Shown piece after piece: positions 26,448-34,503 of a DNA stretch of 64,000 bases. Position numbers and translations under genes: made by a program. Where the stretch lies: assembly GCF_009846885.1 (NCBI RefSeq), contig NZ_WUWM01000001.1, positions 62,001-126,000 of the forward strand. The letters are read 5' to 3'. The notes below the pieces were generated by a model. The model made no database searches, had not been told where the DNA came from, and saw only the letters and a program-made list of their open reading frames with translations. This stretch comes from Paenibacillus puerhi. Its GTDB lineage: Bacteria; Bacillota; Bacilli; Paenibacillales; NBRC-103111. The stretch's first letter is position 1, and each line of letters starts with the position of its first letter.

Positions 26448-26849
26448 ATGAGAACATCGACAATATCGAGAGGCCGGCTCTGGACGGCCCGAGTGCTCAG
26501 CTGGCTGGTGATCGCGTTCATGCTGTTCGACGGAATCTTCAAGCTGTTCCCGCCTCCCGAGGTGGTGGAAGGCACCGCATCGCTCGGATTTGCCGAGCAT
26601 CATCTCGCGCTGATCGGCATACTCGGACTGTTATCGGCCGTCCTGTATGCCATCCCTCGCACCGCTTTTTTCGGGGCGCTGCTGCTGACCGCTTATTTCG
26701 GCGGCGTGGTCGCCTCTCAGATCCGTATCGACGCGCCATTATTTACTCATGTACTGTTCGCCGTCTATTTGGCCGTTATCGCGTGGGCGGGACTGTGGCT
26801 GAGGGATGCGAAGGTCCGCGAGCTGTTTCCGCTGCGCAGCAGGGAGTAG
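26448..26849 (+). CDS. DoxX-like membrane protein
   Basis: The 133-residue protein has four membrane segments and the DoxX-like layout: RVLSWLVIAFMLFDGIFKLF with the GIFKLF turn, LIGILGLLSAVLYAIPRT, FGALLLTAYFGG, then a last helix AVYLAVIAWAGLWLRD. The function of this subfamily is not established. The ATG at 26448 follows GAGGAGAGG; a longer frame from 26412 is not needed. It lies between the phosphodiesterase and the second GlpP-type leader, but it has its own upstream region and may not belong to the regulon. It carries no CxC motif, unlike the MauE-like protein at 5.2 kb. Confidence 0.8.
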   Translation: MRTSTISRGRLWTARVLSWLVIAFMLFDGIFKLFPPPEVVEGTASLGFAEHHLALIGILGLLSAVLYAIPRTAFFGALLLTAYFGGVVASQIRIDAPLFTHVLFAVYLAVIAWAGLWLRDAKVRELFPLRSRE

Positions 26850-26885
26850 GAAGTGGCGGTAAGCGAGGAGAGCGCGGCAGGACGG

Positions 26886-27068
26886 GGATTTACGAAACCT
26901 ACACATGGCCTTGATCTTCCGCTAACAAACACCTGATAAAGTAAGCAGTGAGAGCAACCAACCGAATAGGTAAGGGTAGGAGACGAGGAGAAAACCCTTT
27001 TATGCAGCAAGTAGAGGAAGCCTGTTTAGGCGCGCCGCTTCTATTGTGCTGGGTAAAGGGGTTTTTTG
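26886..27068 (+). promoter_or_regulatory. Candidate GlpP antitermination leader, copy 2
   Basis: It is homologous to the leader at 19219-19403. AAGGGT (26972-26977) can pair with ACCCTT (26994-26999) around the same AGGAGACGAGGAGAA loop. Alternatively ACCCTTTT (26994-27001) pairs with AAAGGGGT (27055-27062), closing a longer stem that ends in TTTTTT. GGCGCGCCGCTT in the terminator loop is conserved in both copies. TTGATC...17 bases...TGATAA just upstream is a plausible promoter. The regulated gene is the HAD phosphatase, which starts 32 bases downstream. Confidence 0.75.
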
Positions 27069-27099
27069 TGTTGTTCTCAGGAAGGGAGCTGCGCAGAGA

Positions 27100-27894
27100 T
27101 TGTCGGAGGCAAGGGAATGGGAAGGCTGTTTTTTTGATTTGGATGGTACGATTTTGCTGGGCGACCGGCTGCTTCCGGGTGCAGCGGAAACGCTGGCCGG
27201 GCTTAGAGAGCAGGGCAGCCGGGTATATTTCCTCAGCAATACGACTACGCGTACCCGGATCGCTTGCAGGGACCGCCTGAGAGGGATGGGGCTTGCGGCC
27301 GAGCTGGAGCAGGTGGTGACCGCCTCGTATATGGCGGCCGTGTATTTGAGAGAGACGGAGACGGCTTCATCCGTGTTCGTCGTCGGCGAACCGGCTATGC
27401 GCGCCGAGCTGGAGGAGCAGGAGGTGCGCTGGACAGAAGACCCGCTCGAGGCTTCGCACGTGCTGGTGGGGATGGATATGCATTTCGACTACCGCAAGCT
27501 GTACGAGGCTCAGAAGGCGGTGCGCAACGGAGCGGTGCTCGTGGCGGCCAATCCGGACCCGTATTGCCCCATCGAGCAGGATACGCTGCCCGATACCTGG
27601 TCCATGGTCAAGGCCATCGAAACGGCCGGCGGCGCCGCCGCGGAGGTCGTCATCGGCAAGCCGTCGGCTTATTATGCCGCCAAAGTGCTGGAGTGGAGCG
27701 GCTTGGCCGCGAGCCGGTGCCTGATGGTCGGGGATCGTTTGGAGACCGATATCCTGCTTGGCGCAAGGCATGGCATGGAGACGGCTCTCGTGCTGACGGG
27801 GGCGGCTACCCGCGAGGATGCCGAACGCTTTCACGTGAAGCCCGATTATATATGGTCGTCCCTCCAGGAGCTATTGACCGCTGTCAGGCCATAA
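27100..27894 (+). CDS. HAD-IIA (NagD-like) phosphatase
   Basis: The 264-residue protein has HAD motif I FFDLDGTILLGDRLLPG, motif II FLSNTTTRT, the NagD-type cap domain (HVLVGMDMHFDYRKL, VAANPDPYCP) and motifs III/IV VIGKPSAYY and MVGDRLETDILLG. This family dephosphorylates small phosphates such as sugar phosphates, UMP, glycerol phosphate or phosphoglycolate. The start is TTG at 27100: no other start codon lies in frame after the leader terminator, and GGAAGGGAG precedes it. The GlpP-type leader argues for a glycerol-phosphate-related substrate, an inference. The typical family length is 250-270, which fits. Confidence 0.87.
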   Translation: MSEAREWEGCFFDLDGTILLGDRLLPGAAETLAGLREQGSRVYFLSNTTTRTRIACRDRLRGMGLAAELEQVVTASYMAAVYLRETETASSVFVVGEPAMRAELEEQEVRWTEDPLEASHVLVGMDMHFDYRKLYEAQKAVRNGAVLVAANPDPYCPIEQDTLPDTWSMVKAIETAGGAAAEVVIGKPSAYYAAKVLEWSGLAASRCLMVGDRLETDILLGARHGMETALVLTGAATREDAERFHVKPDYIWSSLQELLTAVRP

Positions 27895-28047
27895 GCGAAA
27901 TATTTAACACCGGCTTGACACAGACGTAATCGTCCTCGCATACAGCTTTGCTACTGTGGGGAAGAAAAGCATGCGAGCCGATGCCGACCCAATGATCTAC
28001 TTTAACTCAATACTCAATAATTGATCCAATCAAAGGAGAGATAATCC

Positions 28048-29394
28048 ATGCGTGCTTTTGCACCGAAAATGATGAGTTTGGCCCTTTGCTTGTCCGTTGT
28101 CGCTGGCTGCGCCAAGCCTGAGCCTGTACAAACACCGGCGGCTGCGCCTGCTGCGGCTCCGGCCGCTTCAGCCGCTACCGCGCCGAGCAAGGAAGAGAAG
28201 ATCGATCTGACCTTCTACTACCCGATCGCCGTAGGCGGCCCGCTGACCGCTACGATCGAAGGCATGGCCCAGGAATTTACGAAGCAGCATCCGAACATCA
28301 CCGTCAAGCCGGTGTACACAGGTAGTTATGCGGATACGGCGGTCAAGACGCAGGCCGGGGTACAGGCGAAAACACCTCCCGATATCGCCGTGCTTCAGTC
28401 GACCGAGCTGTTCAGCTTGCTCGATATGAACGCGATTGTGCCGCTGGACGAGTTTATCGCGCAGGAGGGCGGGGACAAGTATTTGTCCGACTTCTACCCG
28501 GCGTTCATGGCTAACTCCCAGACTGGCGGCAAGACTTACAGCATTCCGTTCCAACGCAGCACGATCGTGCTTTATTACAATAAAGAGAAGTTCAAGGCCG
28601 CCGGACTTGATCCGAACCGCGGTCCGCAAACCTGGGACGAGATGAAGGACTATGCCAAAAAGCTGACCAAGGACGGCACCTGGGGACTGGAGATTCCCGT
28701 ATCCGGCTATGCCTACTGGATGCTTCAAACCTTTGCCCTGCAGAACGGCAAGAACCTGATGACCGAGGACGGCAAAAAGGTCATGTTCGATACGCCGGAG
28801 AATATCGAGGGGCTTCAGTATTGGAGTGATCTCGCGAAGAAGGACAAGGTGATTCCGGAGGGCGTTACGGAGTGGGGAACAGTGCCATCCGACTTCCTGG
28901 AAGGCAAGACAGCCATGATGTACCACACGACCGGCAATCTGACGAACGTCAGAAAGAACGCCAAGTTCGAGTTCGGCGTCAGCTTCCTGCCAAAGAACAA
29001 AAGCTTCGGCAGCCCGACCGGCGGCGGTAACTTCTACATTTTCAAGGATATCGACAAGAAGAAGCAGGAGGCGGCGTGGAAGTTCGTCAAGTTTATGACC
29101 GAGACCGAGCGTGCCGCACAGTGGAGTATTGATACGGGCTATGTGGCCGTCAAGAAATCCGCTTACGAGACGGAGACGATGAAGAAATACGCGGCCGAAT
29201 TCCCTGCTGCATTGGTAGCCCGGGATCAGCTTCAATACGCGGCGGCCGAGCTGTCCACCCATAATAACGGTAAGGTGATGAAGGTGCTGAGCGATCAGGT
29301 GCAAGCGGTGCTGACTGGCAGCCTGTCGCCTGCGGATGCCTTGAAGAAAGCCCAGGAGGAGGCTGACAAAGCGCTGGCGGCTTTCAACAAATAA
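28048..29394 (+). CDS. ugpB: ABC importer solute-binding lipoprotein, UgpB-like
   Basis: This 448-residue lipoprotein has a lipobox (VVAGC), an Ala/Pro-rich linker, then a family 1 solute-binding fold. Several blocks follow E. coli UgpB order: ALAQEF-like EGMAQEFTKQHPNI, VLYYNKEKFKAAGLDPN, TWDEMKDYAKKL, TAMMYHTTGNLTNVRKNAKF and GGGNFYIF. It would capture sn-glycerol-3-phosphate or glycerophosphodiesters outside the membrane. It is followed by two permease genes and, as in many Gram-positive CUT1 systems, no ATPase gene, so a shared MsmX/UgpC-type ATPase is expected elsewhere. AAAGGAGAG precedes the ATG. No GlpP leader is found directly upstream. The ligand is inferred from similarity and context. 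Confidence 0.82.
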   Translation: MRAFAPKMMSLALCLSVVAGCAKPEPVQTPAAAPAAAPAASAATAPSKEEKIDLTFYYPIAVGGPLTATIEGMAQEFTKQHPNITVKPVYTGSYADTAVKTQAGVQAKTPPDIAVLQSTELFSLLDMNAIVPLDEFIAQEGGDKYLSDFYPAFMANSQTGGKTYSIPFQRSTIVLYYNKEKFKAAGLDPNRGPQTWDEMKDYAKKLTKDGTWGLEIPVSGYAYWMLQTFALQNGKNLMTEDGKKVMFDTPENIEGLQYWSDLAKKDKVIPEGVTEWGTVPSDFLEGKTAMMYHTTGNLTNVRKNAKFEFGVSFLPKNKSFGSPTGGGNFYIFKDIDKKKQEAAWKFVKFMTETERAAQWSIDTGYVAVKKSAYETETMKKYAAEFPAALVARDQLQYAAAELSTHNNGKVMKVLSDQVQAVLTGSLSPADALKKAQEEADKALAAFNK

Positions 29395-29479
29395 GCAGCC
29401 TGAGCTTTCGTGGATACTCTGAGCGGCGAGTTAAGCCGCGGGAATCCTAGGGAGCCGGTATGCACAAGCGAAAAGTTAG

Positions 29480-29549
29480 GGAGAAGCTTCGACTTGTCGC
29501 GCGCAAGCCCGGAATACGGCGCGGCGGGCAGAGGAGCTTCTCCGCTTTT
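29480..29549 (+). terminator. Attenuator between binding protein and permease genes
   Basis: GGAGAAGCT (29480-29488) and AGCTTCTCC (29535-29543) form a perfect 9-bp stem enclosing further GC-rich pairing, followed by GCTTTTC. It is a weak terminator that would lower permease expression relative to the binding protein, a usual arrangement. Confidence 0.6.
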
Positions 29550-29581
29550 CTCACTATGACTGACACGCCGGGAGGTTCACT

Positions 29582-30478
29582 TTGTTAAGGCACAGAAAAC
29601 TATACCTAAGCTGGAAGACGAACGCTTTTGCCTGGCTGCTCCTGCTGCCGTCTCTGCTGTTTTTGTTTTTGTTCACCTTCTACCCGATCGCGAAGACGAT
29701 CCGGCTCAGCTTGTTCCAGGCGGATCTGGCTACGCCGGAGCCGTTATTTATCGGACTTGATAATTTCAAGCTGTTGATGGACGACGCGATATTCTGGAAG
29801 GTCATGGTCAACAATCTGTGGTTCGCGCTGGGCACGGTCCCGACTTCAATGGCGCTAGCTCTGCTGATGGCGGTGTTTGCCAATAAGGCGCTGCGGGGAA
29901 CCGGATTTCTGCGCACCGCGTTTTTTTACCCGACGCTGATCCCTATGATTGCTGCGGCGAATGTGTGGCTTTTTATTTATACCCCGCAGTATGGACTGCT
30001 GAGCCGGTTAATGAAAGGAATCACCGAGTCCGATATCAACTGGCTGGGATCTCCTCAATACGTGATGTGGGCCATGATCCTTATGGTCGTCTGGAAGGAA
30101 GCCGGGTACTTCATGATTTTCTACCTGGCCGGACTGCAAAATATTTCTCCAGAGCTCTACGAATCTGCCCAGGTGGACGGGATCGGAAGATGGACGGTGT
30201 TCCGCAAGATCACGTTCCCGCTGCTGATGCCGACTACGCTGTTCGTGACGATCGTCGCCTTGACGAATGCGTATAAGCTGGTGGACCATCTGGTCATCAT
30301 GACCAAGGGCGGTCCGAATAACGCCAGCAACCTGCTGTTGTACTACATCTACGAAACGGCGTTCAGCTTCTGGGATCAGGGGATGGCCTCGGCCTTGACG
30401 GTTATTATGATAGCGGTACTGCTGCTTCTGGCCGCCTTGAACTTCTTCGGATTGGATAAAAAAATTCATTATCATTAA
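29582..30478 (+). CDS. ugpA: ABC importer permease, UgpA-like
   Basis: The 298-residue CUT1 permease has six membrane segments. Its cytoplasmic EAA loop, ELYESAQVDGIGRWTVFRKITFPLL in outline (about residues 193-218), contacts the ATPase. The N-terminal AWLLLLPSLLFLFLFTFYPI helix is typical. The TTG start is set by GGGAGG. It pairs with the following permease and the UgpB-like protein. Typical length for the family is 290-300. Confidence 0.85.
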   Translation: MLRHRKLYLSWKTNAFAWLLLLPSLLFLFLFTFYPIAKTIRLSLFQADLATPEPLFIGLDNFKLLMDDAIFWKVMVNNLWFALGTVPTSMALALLMAVFANKALRGTGFLRTAFFYPTLIPMIAAANVWLFIYTPQYGLLSRLMKGITESDINWLGSPQYVMWAMILMVVWKEAGYFMIFYLAGLQNISPELYESAQVDGIGRWTVFRKITFPLLMPTTLFVTIVALTNAYKLVDHLVIMTKGGPNNASNLLLYYIYETAFSFWDQGMASALTVIMIAVLLLLAALNFFGLDKKIHYH

Positions 30479-30526
30479 TCAGATTGCATGAATCATGGCC
30501 TAAGAGGCGGAAAGAAAGGCGATGTT

Positions 30527-31339
30527 ATGCCGTACAAAACGTTGAACATAAGCCGCTGGCTTCTCTATATATTCGCGCTGATTTGGCTGGTGCCGCTGCT
30601 GTGGATGACGGTGACCGCCTTTCGGCCCCGGGAGATCGCTCTGTCGCCAGCGTTTTCACTGGAATTTACGCTGGCGAATTTTGTGAAGGTTTGGGCCGCT
30701 GCGCCCTTCGCTCAATATTACCTGAATACGGTGCTGATCGTCTTTGGAGTATTCGCTGTCCAGATGATAACGGCGACGATGGCCGCCTTCGCGTTCGCGA
30801 GGCTTGATTTCCGGTTCAAAAATGCGGTCTTCCTGTTATTCCTGGTGCAGATTATGGTCCCGGCGGATGTGCTGATCTTCCCGAACTACAATGTGCTCAA
30901 GGAGCTATCGCTGCTCGATACGAAGCTGGGCGTGATGATTCCGTATTTCGCCTCCGCGTTCGGCATCTTCCTGCTAAGGCAGACGTTCAAGACGCTCCCG
31001 ACTGAGCTGGACGAGGCGGCCGTGATGGAGGGTTACTCCAAGTGGCAAATTCTTTGGAAAATCTATTTTCCGTTGTCCCGACCTGCCTACATCGCCTTCG
31101 GTCTCGTCTCGGTCAGCTATCACTGGAATAATTTCCTGTGGCCGCTCATCGTTACCAACTCGGTGGAAAACCGTCCTTTGACCGTAGGGCTGGCGATATT
31201 TGCCCAATCGTTCGAGATCGGCGCTCAATGGACCGAGGTCAGCGCGGCAACGCTGCTTGTTATTGTGCCTTTGCTGCTCGGCTTTCTGATCTTTCAGCGG
31301 CAATTTATGAACAGCTTCATTCAGTCTGGGATTAAATAA
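30527..31339 (+). CDS. ugpE: ABC importer permease, UgpE-like
   Basis: The 270-residue second permease of the importer has six membrane segments and the EAA loop ELDEAAVMEGYSKWQIL with ..FPLSRPAY. The ATG at 30527 follows GAAAGGCG; a frame from 30488 would add 13 hydrophilic residues without a better ribosome site. It ends in the standard RQFMNSFIQSGIK tail of UgpE/LacG-type permeases. The isomerase gene follows 17 bases later with its own AGGGAGG, so the four genes probably form one transcript. Confidence 0.85.
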   Translation: MPYKTLNISRWLLYIFALIWLVPLLWMTVTAFRPREIALSPAFSLEFTLANFVKVWAAAPFAQYYLNTVLIVFGVFAVQMITATMAAFAFARLDFRFKNAVFLLFLVQIMVPADVLIFPNYNVLKELSLLDTKLGVMIPYFASAFGIFLLRQTFKTLPTELDEAAVMEGYSKWQILWKIYFPLSRPAYIAFGLVSVSYHWNNFLWPLIVTNSVENRPLTVGLAIFAQSFEIGAQWTEVSAATLLVIVPLLLGFLIFQRQFMNSFIQSGIK

Positions 31340-31356
31340 AGCGATAGGGAGGCTAA

Positions 31357-32406
31357 ATGTTGATGTCTAAGCCGTTGGATTGCTCCGTCTCCACGTACGC
31401 CCTGCTGGAGCTGCCTCTGCAGGAGGCTGTCGTACAGTTGATCGAGGCGGGCTGGAAGGCGATTGAGATTATGGGCGAAGGCAGACATGCCGAGCTGCTG
31501 GATTGGACTCAGGAGCAGCTGTCTTGGCTGAAGCGGGTCGGTGAAATGAACGGGATAGCCTGGTCGATCCATACCCCGATTACCGGCTGCAATCCGGCCG
31601 CCGCTTGCAGCGAGGCGAGGGGAGAGGCCGAGCGGATCGTCCTGCGCACGATGCATATAGCGGAGGAGTTGGGCTGCGTATATATCGTGCTGCATCCCGG
31701 AGAAATGGACGCCCAGCGGGATGCGGATGTGCGGGATGCCGACGTGCGGCAGGCGGAAGGGCGGACGGAAGGTCAGGCGGAAGGTCAGGCGGAAGGTCAG
31801 GCGGAAGGCCAGAACGAAAGGCAGATGAATAGGCAGACGGAAGGTCAGACCGAAGGGCAAGCGGGGGAATGGACGGCAGGCGAGAGGCTGGAGGGCGCGG
31901 CGAATCGCGTAGCCTCGTTTCTACGGCATGTGCTAAAGACCGCCGCAGGCAACCGGGTGAAGATTGCTCTTGAAAATGTTCCGCCCTACCCGCAGCTGCT
32001 GGGCGTGGACACCGTCTTCCTGGAGCGAGTGCTCCATCTGACGGATTCGCCACAGGTCGGAATCGTTTTCGATGCAGGGCATGCGCACCTGAATGGAGCG
32101 GATAGCTGCCTGCGCTCCCTGGAGCGGGTGATACCCGAGCTGGTTGCCCTGCATCTGAGCGACAACCTAGGCGATCATGACGACCATCTGGCATTAGGGA
32201 CGGGGACCGTTCCTTTGGAGGAATGTGTAGCCCTGGTGCGCGCTTCCGGCTTCAAGGGCGCCTGGGTATTGGAGATGCACAGCACGGCAGATGCCGAAGC
32301 ATCCTCAGCATGGCTGGAGCGGCTGGAGCGCCGTAGAGCCGGAGATCAGCCGTACCCGCCTGTTCGCGATATCGCGGGATTCTCGCCACCCTTACAACTG
32401 GGGTGA
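31357..32406 (+). CDS. Sugar phosphate isomerase/epimerase-type TIM barrel with repeat insertion
   Basis: The 349-residue protein belongs to the xylose-isomerase-like/AP endonuclease 2 superfamily: DCSVSTYALLELPLQEAV, WKAIEIMGEGRH, WSIHTPITGCNP, YIVLHPGEMDA (metal His), ALENVPPYPQLLG (Glu), IVFDAGHAHLNG (Asp/His), ALHLSDNLGDHDDHLALGTG and WVLEMHS. Residues about 128-180 hold a low-complexity insertion of EGQA-type repeats in the loop after the third strand, absent from usual members (about 260-290 residues). The substrate is unknown; it could be a phosphodiesterase-like or isomerase step linked to the Ugp importer. The ATG follows AGGGAGG. Confidence 0.8.
   Translation: MLMSKPLDCSVSTYALLELPLQEAVVQLIEAGWKAIEIMGEGRHAELLDWTQEQLSWLKRVGEMNGIAWSIHTPITGCNPAAACSEARGEAERIVLRTMHIAEELGCVYIVLHPGEMDAQRDADVRDADVRQAEGRTEGQAEGQAEGQAEGQNERQMNRQTEGQTEGQAGEWTAGERLEGAANRVASFLRHVLKTAAGNRVKIALENVPPYPQLLGVDTVFLERVLHLTDSPQVGIVFDAGHAHLNGADSCLRSLERVIPELVALHLSDNLGDHDDHLALGTGTVPLEECVALVRASGFKGAWVLEMHSTADAEASSAWLERLERRRAGDQPYPPVRDIAGFSPPLQLG
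31752..31812 (+). repeat. 12-bp tandem repeat inside the TIM-barrel gene
   Basis: About five units of GCGGAAGGTCAG (with small changes) encode AEGQ repeats. The surrounding 31710-31870 has shorter decayed units (GATGCGGATGTGCG, CAGACGGAAGG). Length changes in multiples of 12 keep the frame, so copy number may vary between strains. Confidence 0.8.
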
Positions 32407-32562
32407 GGGTCCAGTGATCGGAGGGATACGACGGGCCGCGACTCTGCGGGAATTACCATGAAATGGCCCGTCATTGCGAGGCATAAGGCGGCCCTCATTC
32501 GGCTGCTGCTCCCCTCCCGCATAAGCGGTGGGACGGAGGAGAAGCCGTGCCTTCTTGCAAGT

Positions 32563-32772
32563 TCATCTCATTTTTCTTCCGAAGTAGACCCTTGAACCGA
32601 AGAAAACGACATTTCCCATTAAAAGAATCGCGAATTCCCAGCCCGTCTGGCCTTTCGTAAAGTAGTTGAGCAGCGACCAGACTAACAAAGCTATGGTAAA
32701 AAACATATAAGTAATTTTGGCCGATTTATTGCTTTGGTATTGCTCCATTTCATCCGCTTTTTTTAGTTTCAT
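32563..32772 (-). CDS. Small two-helix membrane protein
   Basis: The 69-residue protein has two membrane segments (about residues 19-38 and 46-63) after a Lys/Glu-rich start, and it ends in a basic tail. Its ATG overlaps the stop of the XRE regulator by four bases, so the two are co-translated. Such pairs (small YozG-like HTH plus small membrane protein) are common in Bacilli. The function is unknown; it may respond to the membrane state or be the target of the regulator. Confidence 0.72.
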   Translation of the reverse strand: MKLKKADEMEQYQSNKSAKITYMFFTIALLVWSLLNYFTKGQTGWEFAILLMGNVVFFGSRVYFGRKMR

Positions 32773-32972
32773 TGGGATTCCTCCTCGTACATAAATAATT
32801 GATCGACAGTAGTGCGAAGATGAACAGATAACCGGAAGGCCAGCGACAATGTAGGGTCGTATTTATCATTCTCGATCGCATTGATGGTTTGTCTGGTCAC
32901 GCCGCATAGATGGGCCAGCTCTTCCTGGGAAATCTTCATATTTTTTCGAATTTGCCGGATGTTGTTTTTCAA
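32769..32972 (-). CDS. XRE-family HTH regulator, single domain
   Basis: This 67-residue Cro/CI-type DNA-binding protein has an HTH spanning ISQEELAHLCGVTRQTINAIEND, followed by YDPTLSLAFRLS and the VDQLF tail typical of the YozG-like subgroup. It is transcribed from a promoter whose -35 and start region are each covered by a copy of ATGTAAAAACT.TTT.ACAT, so it most likely represses itself. It forms an operon with the small membrane protein. Confidence 0.88.
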   Translation of the reverse strand: MKNNIRQIRKNMKISQEELAHLCGVTRQTINAIENDKYDPTLSLAFRLSVHLRTTVDQLFMYEEESQ

Positions 32973-32998
32973 TGAGAGATCACCGCAGTCGTTTCATA

Positions 32999-33064
32999 AT
33001 GTAAAAACTTTTTTACATATTCATCATAAAATGATAGTCGATTAATGTCAAATAGTTTTTACAT
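32999..33064 (-). promoter_or_regulatory. XRE operon promoter with two operators
   Basis: On the minus strand TTGACA (33046-33051) and TATGAT (33023-33028) are 17 bases apart, a near-consensus promoter. Operator 1 (33045-33064, ATGTAAAAACTATTTGACAT) overlaps the -35, and operator 2 (32999-33018, ATGTAAAAAAGTTTTTACAT) covers the start region. Both are the same near-palindrome. Autorepression is the inference. Confidence 0.82.
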
Positions 33065-33090
33065 TACGGGCCGCGCTGTTTCTCAAATCC

Positions 33091-33520
33091 GTATTTGACG
33101 TGAAGCTATGAGCTCGCCAAGTGGCTGGCTGGTGTTGATCGCTCGAAGTTGCACGTTATTCGTGAGTGGGAGTCGTCAACTGCCGCTTGGATGTCGCTGG
33201 TTGGCTGCTGCTGGACCCATTTCCCTGCAAATGTACATCTTTTTGAGCAGAAGATGAGGCAGACCCGATACATTCCTACAAATATACAGGCATTTTTCGC
33301 AACATGCGGTCTTTTTATCGAGCTGAGGAATAAAAGGATGCAGATTTTCAGGAATTTAGCTTTATAGGAAGGAAAGGCTGTGAAGTTCCTGTATATCTGC
33401 TGGCTATGGTCCGCTATCTTCCACTTCGGACTTGACTGACGTTAGGTCCCGATCCATGACTTGCTTTACGTATCCTCAAGGGTCCCGTGCCTGCAGGGGA
33501 ACTCGTCAGAGTCGAGCCTA
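33091..33520. repeat. Gene-free stretch with CCTGC/TACAG dispersed repeats
   Basis: No gene is supported. Repeat copies: CCTGCAAATGTACATCTTTTTGAG at about 33223, ATTCCTACAAATATACAGGCATTTTT at about 33270 (partly palindromic), and TTCCTGTATATCTGCTGG at about 33385. They match the families at 25980-26175 and 40910-41050. Confidence 0.6.
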
Positions 33521-33561
33521 AAAAGCCTCCAAATCCCTCTAGAACGAGTGGATGGAGGCTT
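33521..33561 (-). terminator. Terminator of the pirin gene
   Basis: Read on the minus strand, AAGCCTCC and GGAGGCTT form an 8-bp stem around 23 bases and are followed by TTTTAGG. It lies 42 bases past the pirin stop. Confidence 0.75.
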
Positions 33562-33602
33562 CTCGGTTATTGATTCATTATTGATTCCATATGCTTATGG
33601 TG

Positions 33603-34385
33603 TTACCGCTTGGGATATTGCGAATAAGGTACGGTGGTCGGAACTTCGATCCCGATCAAGCGCAGCTTGCCGCCTTCTTCGGGTCTAAGCGTCAAGGAGC
33701 TCTCGGCATCCGCCCGCAGCGTCATAAAGTCCCGCTGATGAAATGCCGTCTCCGCCGACTGATGGTCGCCGGTCTGTTGGATCCAGGCACCATGGCCCCG
33801 GATCGCCAGAACAGCCAAACTTCGCCCCGCCGGAATTGTGTAGGAGAAGGAAGAGCCCGGCTCGGCCTCCAGATCCCATACCCGGGCATCGGCGACTAGT
33901 TCCACGGGTGCCCCGGGGCCGATGACGGTTTTGAGGGTGTAGCCGTCGCCTTCCATGATCGGGAATTGTTCGTGCTCGAACTGCCGGTAAGTCGGCGTAC
34001 GCTGAAGGGCGGCCTTGAGCTCCGGCTCGAACCAGATCTGGAAGGCTTCCATATTCGGTCCGATAAAATGTTCCTCATGCGACACGCCCGACCCGGTCTG
34101 CATAATCTGTACGCCGCCGGGCCCAACTACACTGCGCGTTCCGAGCGTATCGCCGTGCTCGGCCTTGCCCTGAACGACATAAGTCATAATCTCGAAGGCC
34201 TGATGAGGATGCAAGCCGATGTGCCCTTCTTGCTCCGAGAAGGCCCAAGCCCAGTAGAAAAGCGGGCCGATCCGTTTCACGACGGAGCCTTCTCCGGAGA
34301 AGCCGATTGGTTTTTGCTCTGTGATTTTTCCGCCATTGAAGCTGCCTTCGCCCTGCATAGAGGGTGGATATACCATGATTTGCAT
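33603..34385 (-). CDS. Pirin-family protein
   Basis: This 260-residue two-cupin protein has the pirin N-terminal metal site HIGLHPHQAFEIMTYVVQG (His/His/Glu pattern), then GGVQIMQTGSGVSHEE, and the pirin C-terminal domain. Pirins such as YhaK/YhhW act as quercetinases or redox sensors. The ATG at 34385 follows GAGGAGAGG; the longer frame from 34406 lacks a ribosome site. A palindrome at 34411-34430, shared with the upstream marR promoter, suggests control by the MarR protein, perhaps in response to quinones. Confidence 0.87.
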   Translation of the reverse strand: MQIMVYPPSMQGEGSFNGGKITEQKPIGFSGEGSVVKRIGPLFYWAWAFSEQEGHIGLHPHQAFEIMTYVVQGKAEHGDTLGTRSVVGPGGVQIMQTGSGVSHEEHFIGPNMEAFQIWFEPELKAALQRTPTYRQFEHEQFPIMEGDGYTLKTVIGPGAPVELVADARVWDLEAEPGSSFSYTIPAGRSLAVLAIRGHGAWIQQTGDHQSAETAFHQRDFMTLRADAESSLTLRPEEGGKLRLIGIEVPTTVPYSQYPKR

Positions 34386-34410
34386 AATGAACCTCTCCTC
34401 GCTCAATTTG

Positions 34411-34430
34411 TTATCTTAATATTAAGACAG
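34411..34430 (-). promoter_or_regulatory. MarR operator in front of pirin
   Basis: TTATCTTAATATTAAGACAG is a near-copy of the perfect 20-bp palindrome upstream of marR, with three changed bases at one end. It lies 26 bases before the pirin ATG. Confidence 0.75.
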
Positions 34431-34503
34431 ATGATGTGGGCTGTTATCTTCTCGATGTTTTCTCGTTCAGAAGGGTGCGTAAACGACAGCAGGGATGCTG
34501 CCG

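Noticed and set aside
26336..26914. 192-codon plus-strand frame overlapping the DoxX-like gene
   Set aside because: The overlapping frame at 26448-26849 has four clear membrane helices and a ribosome site, whereas this one is low-complexity Arg-rich shadow sequence.
26948..27280. 110-codon open frame across the second GlpP-type leader
   Set aside because: It runs through the conserved leader hairpins and then antisense-like out-of-frame sequence of the HAD gene. The conserved feature is RNA structure, not protein.
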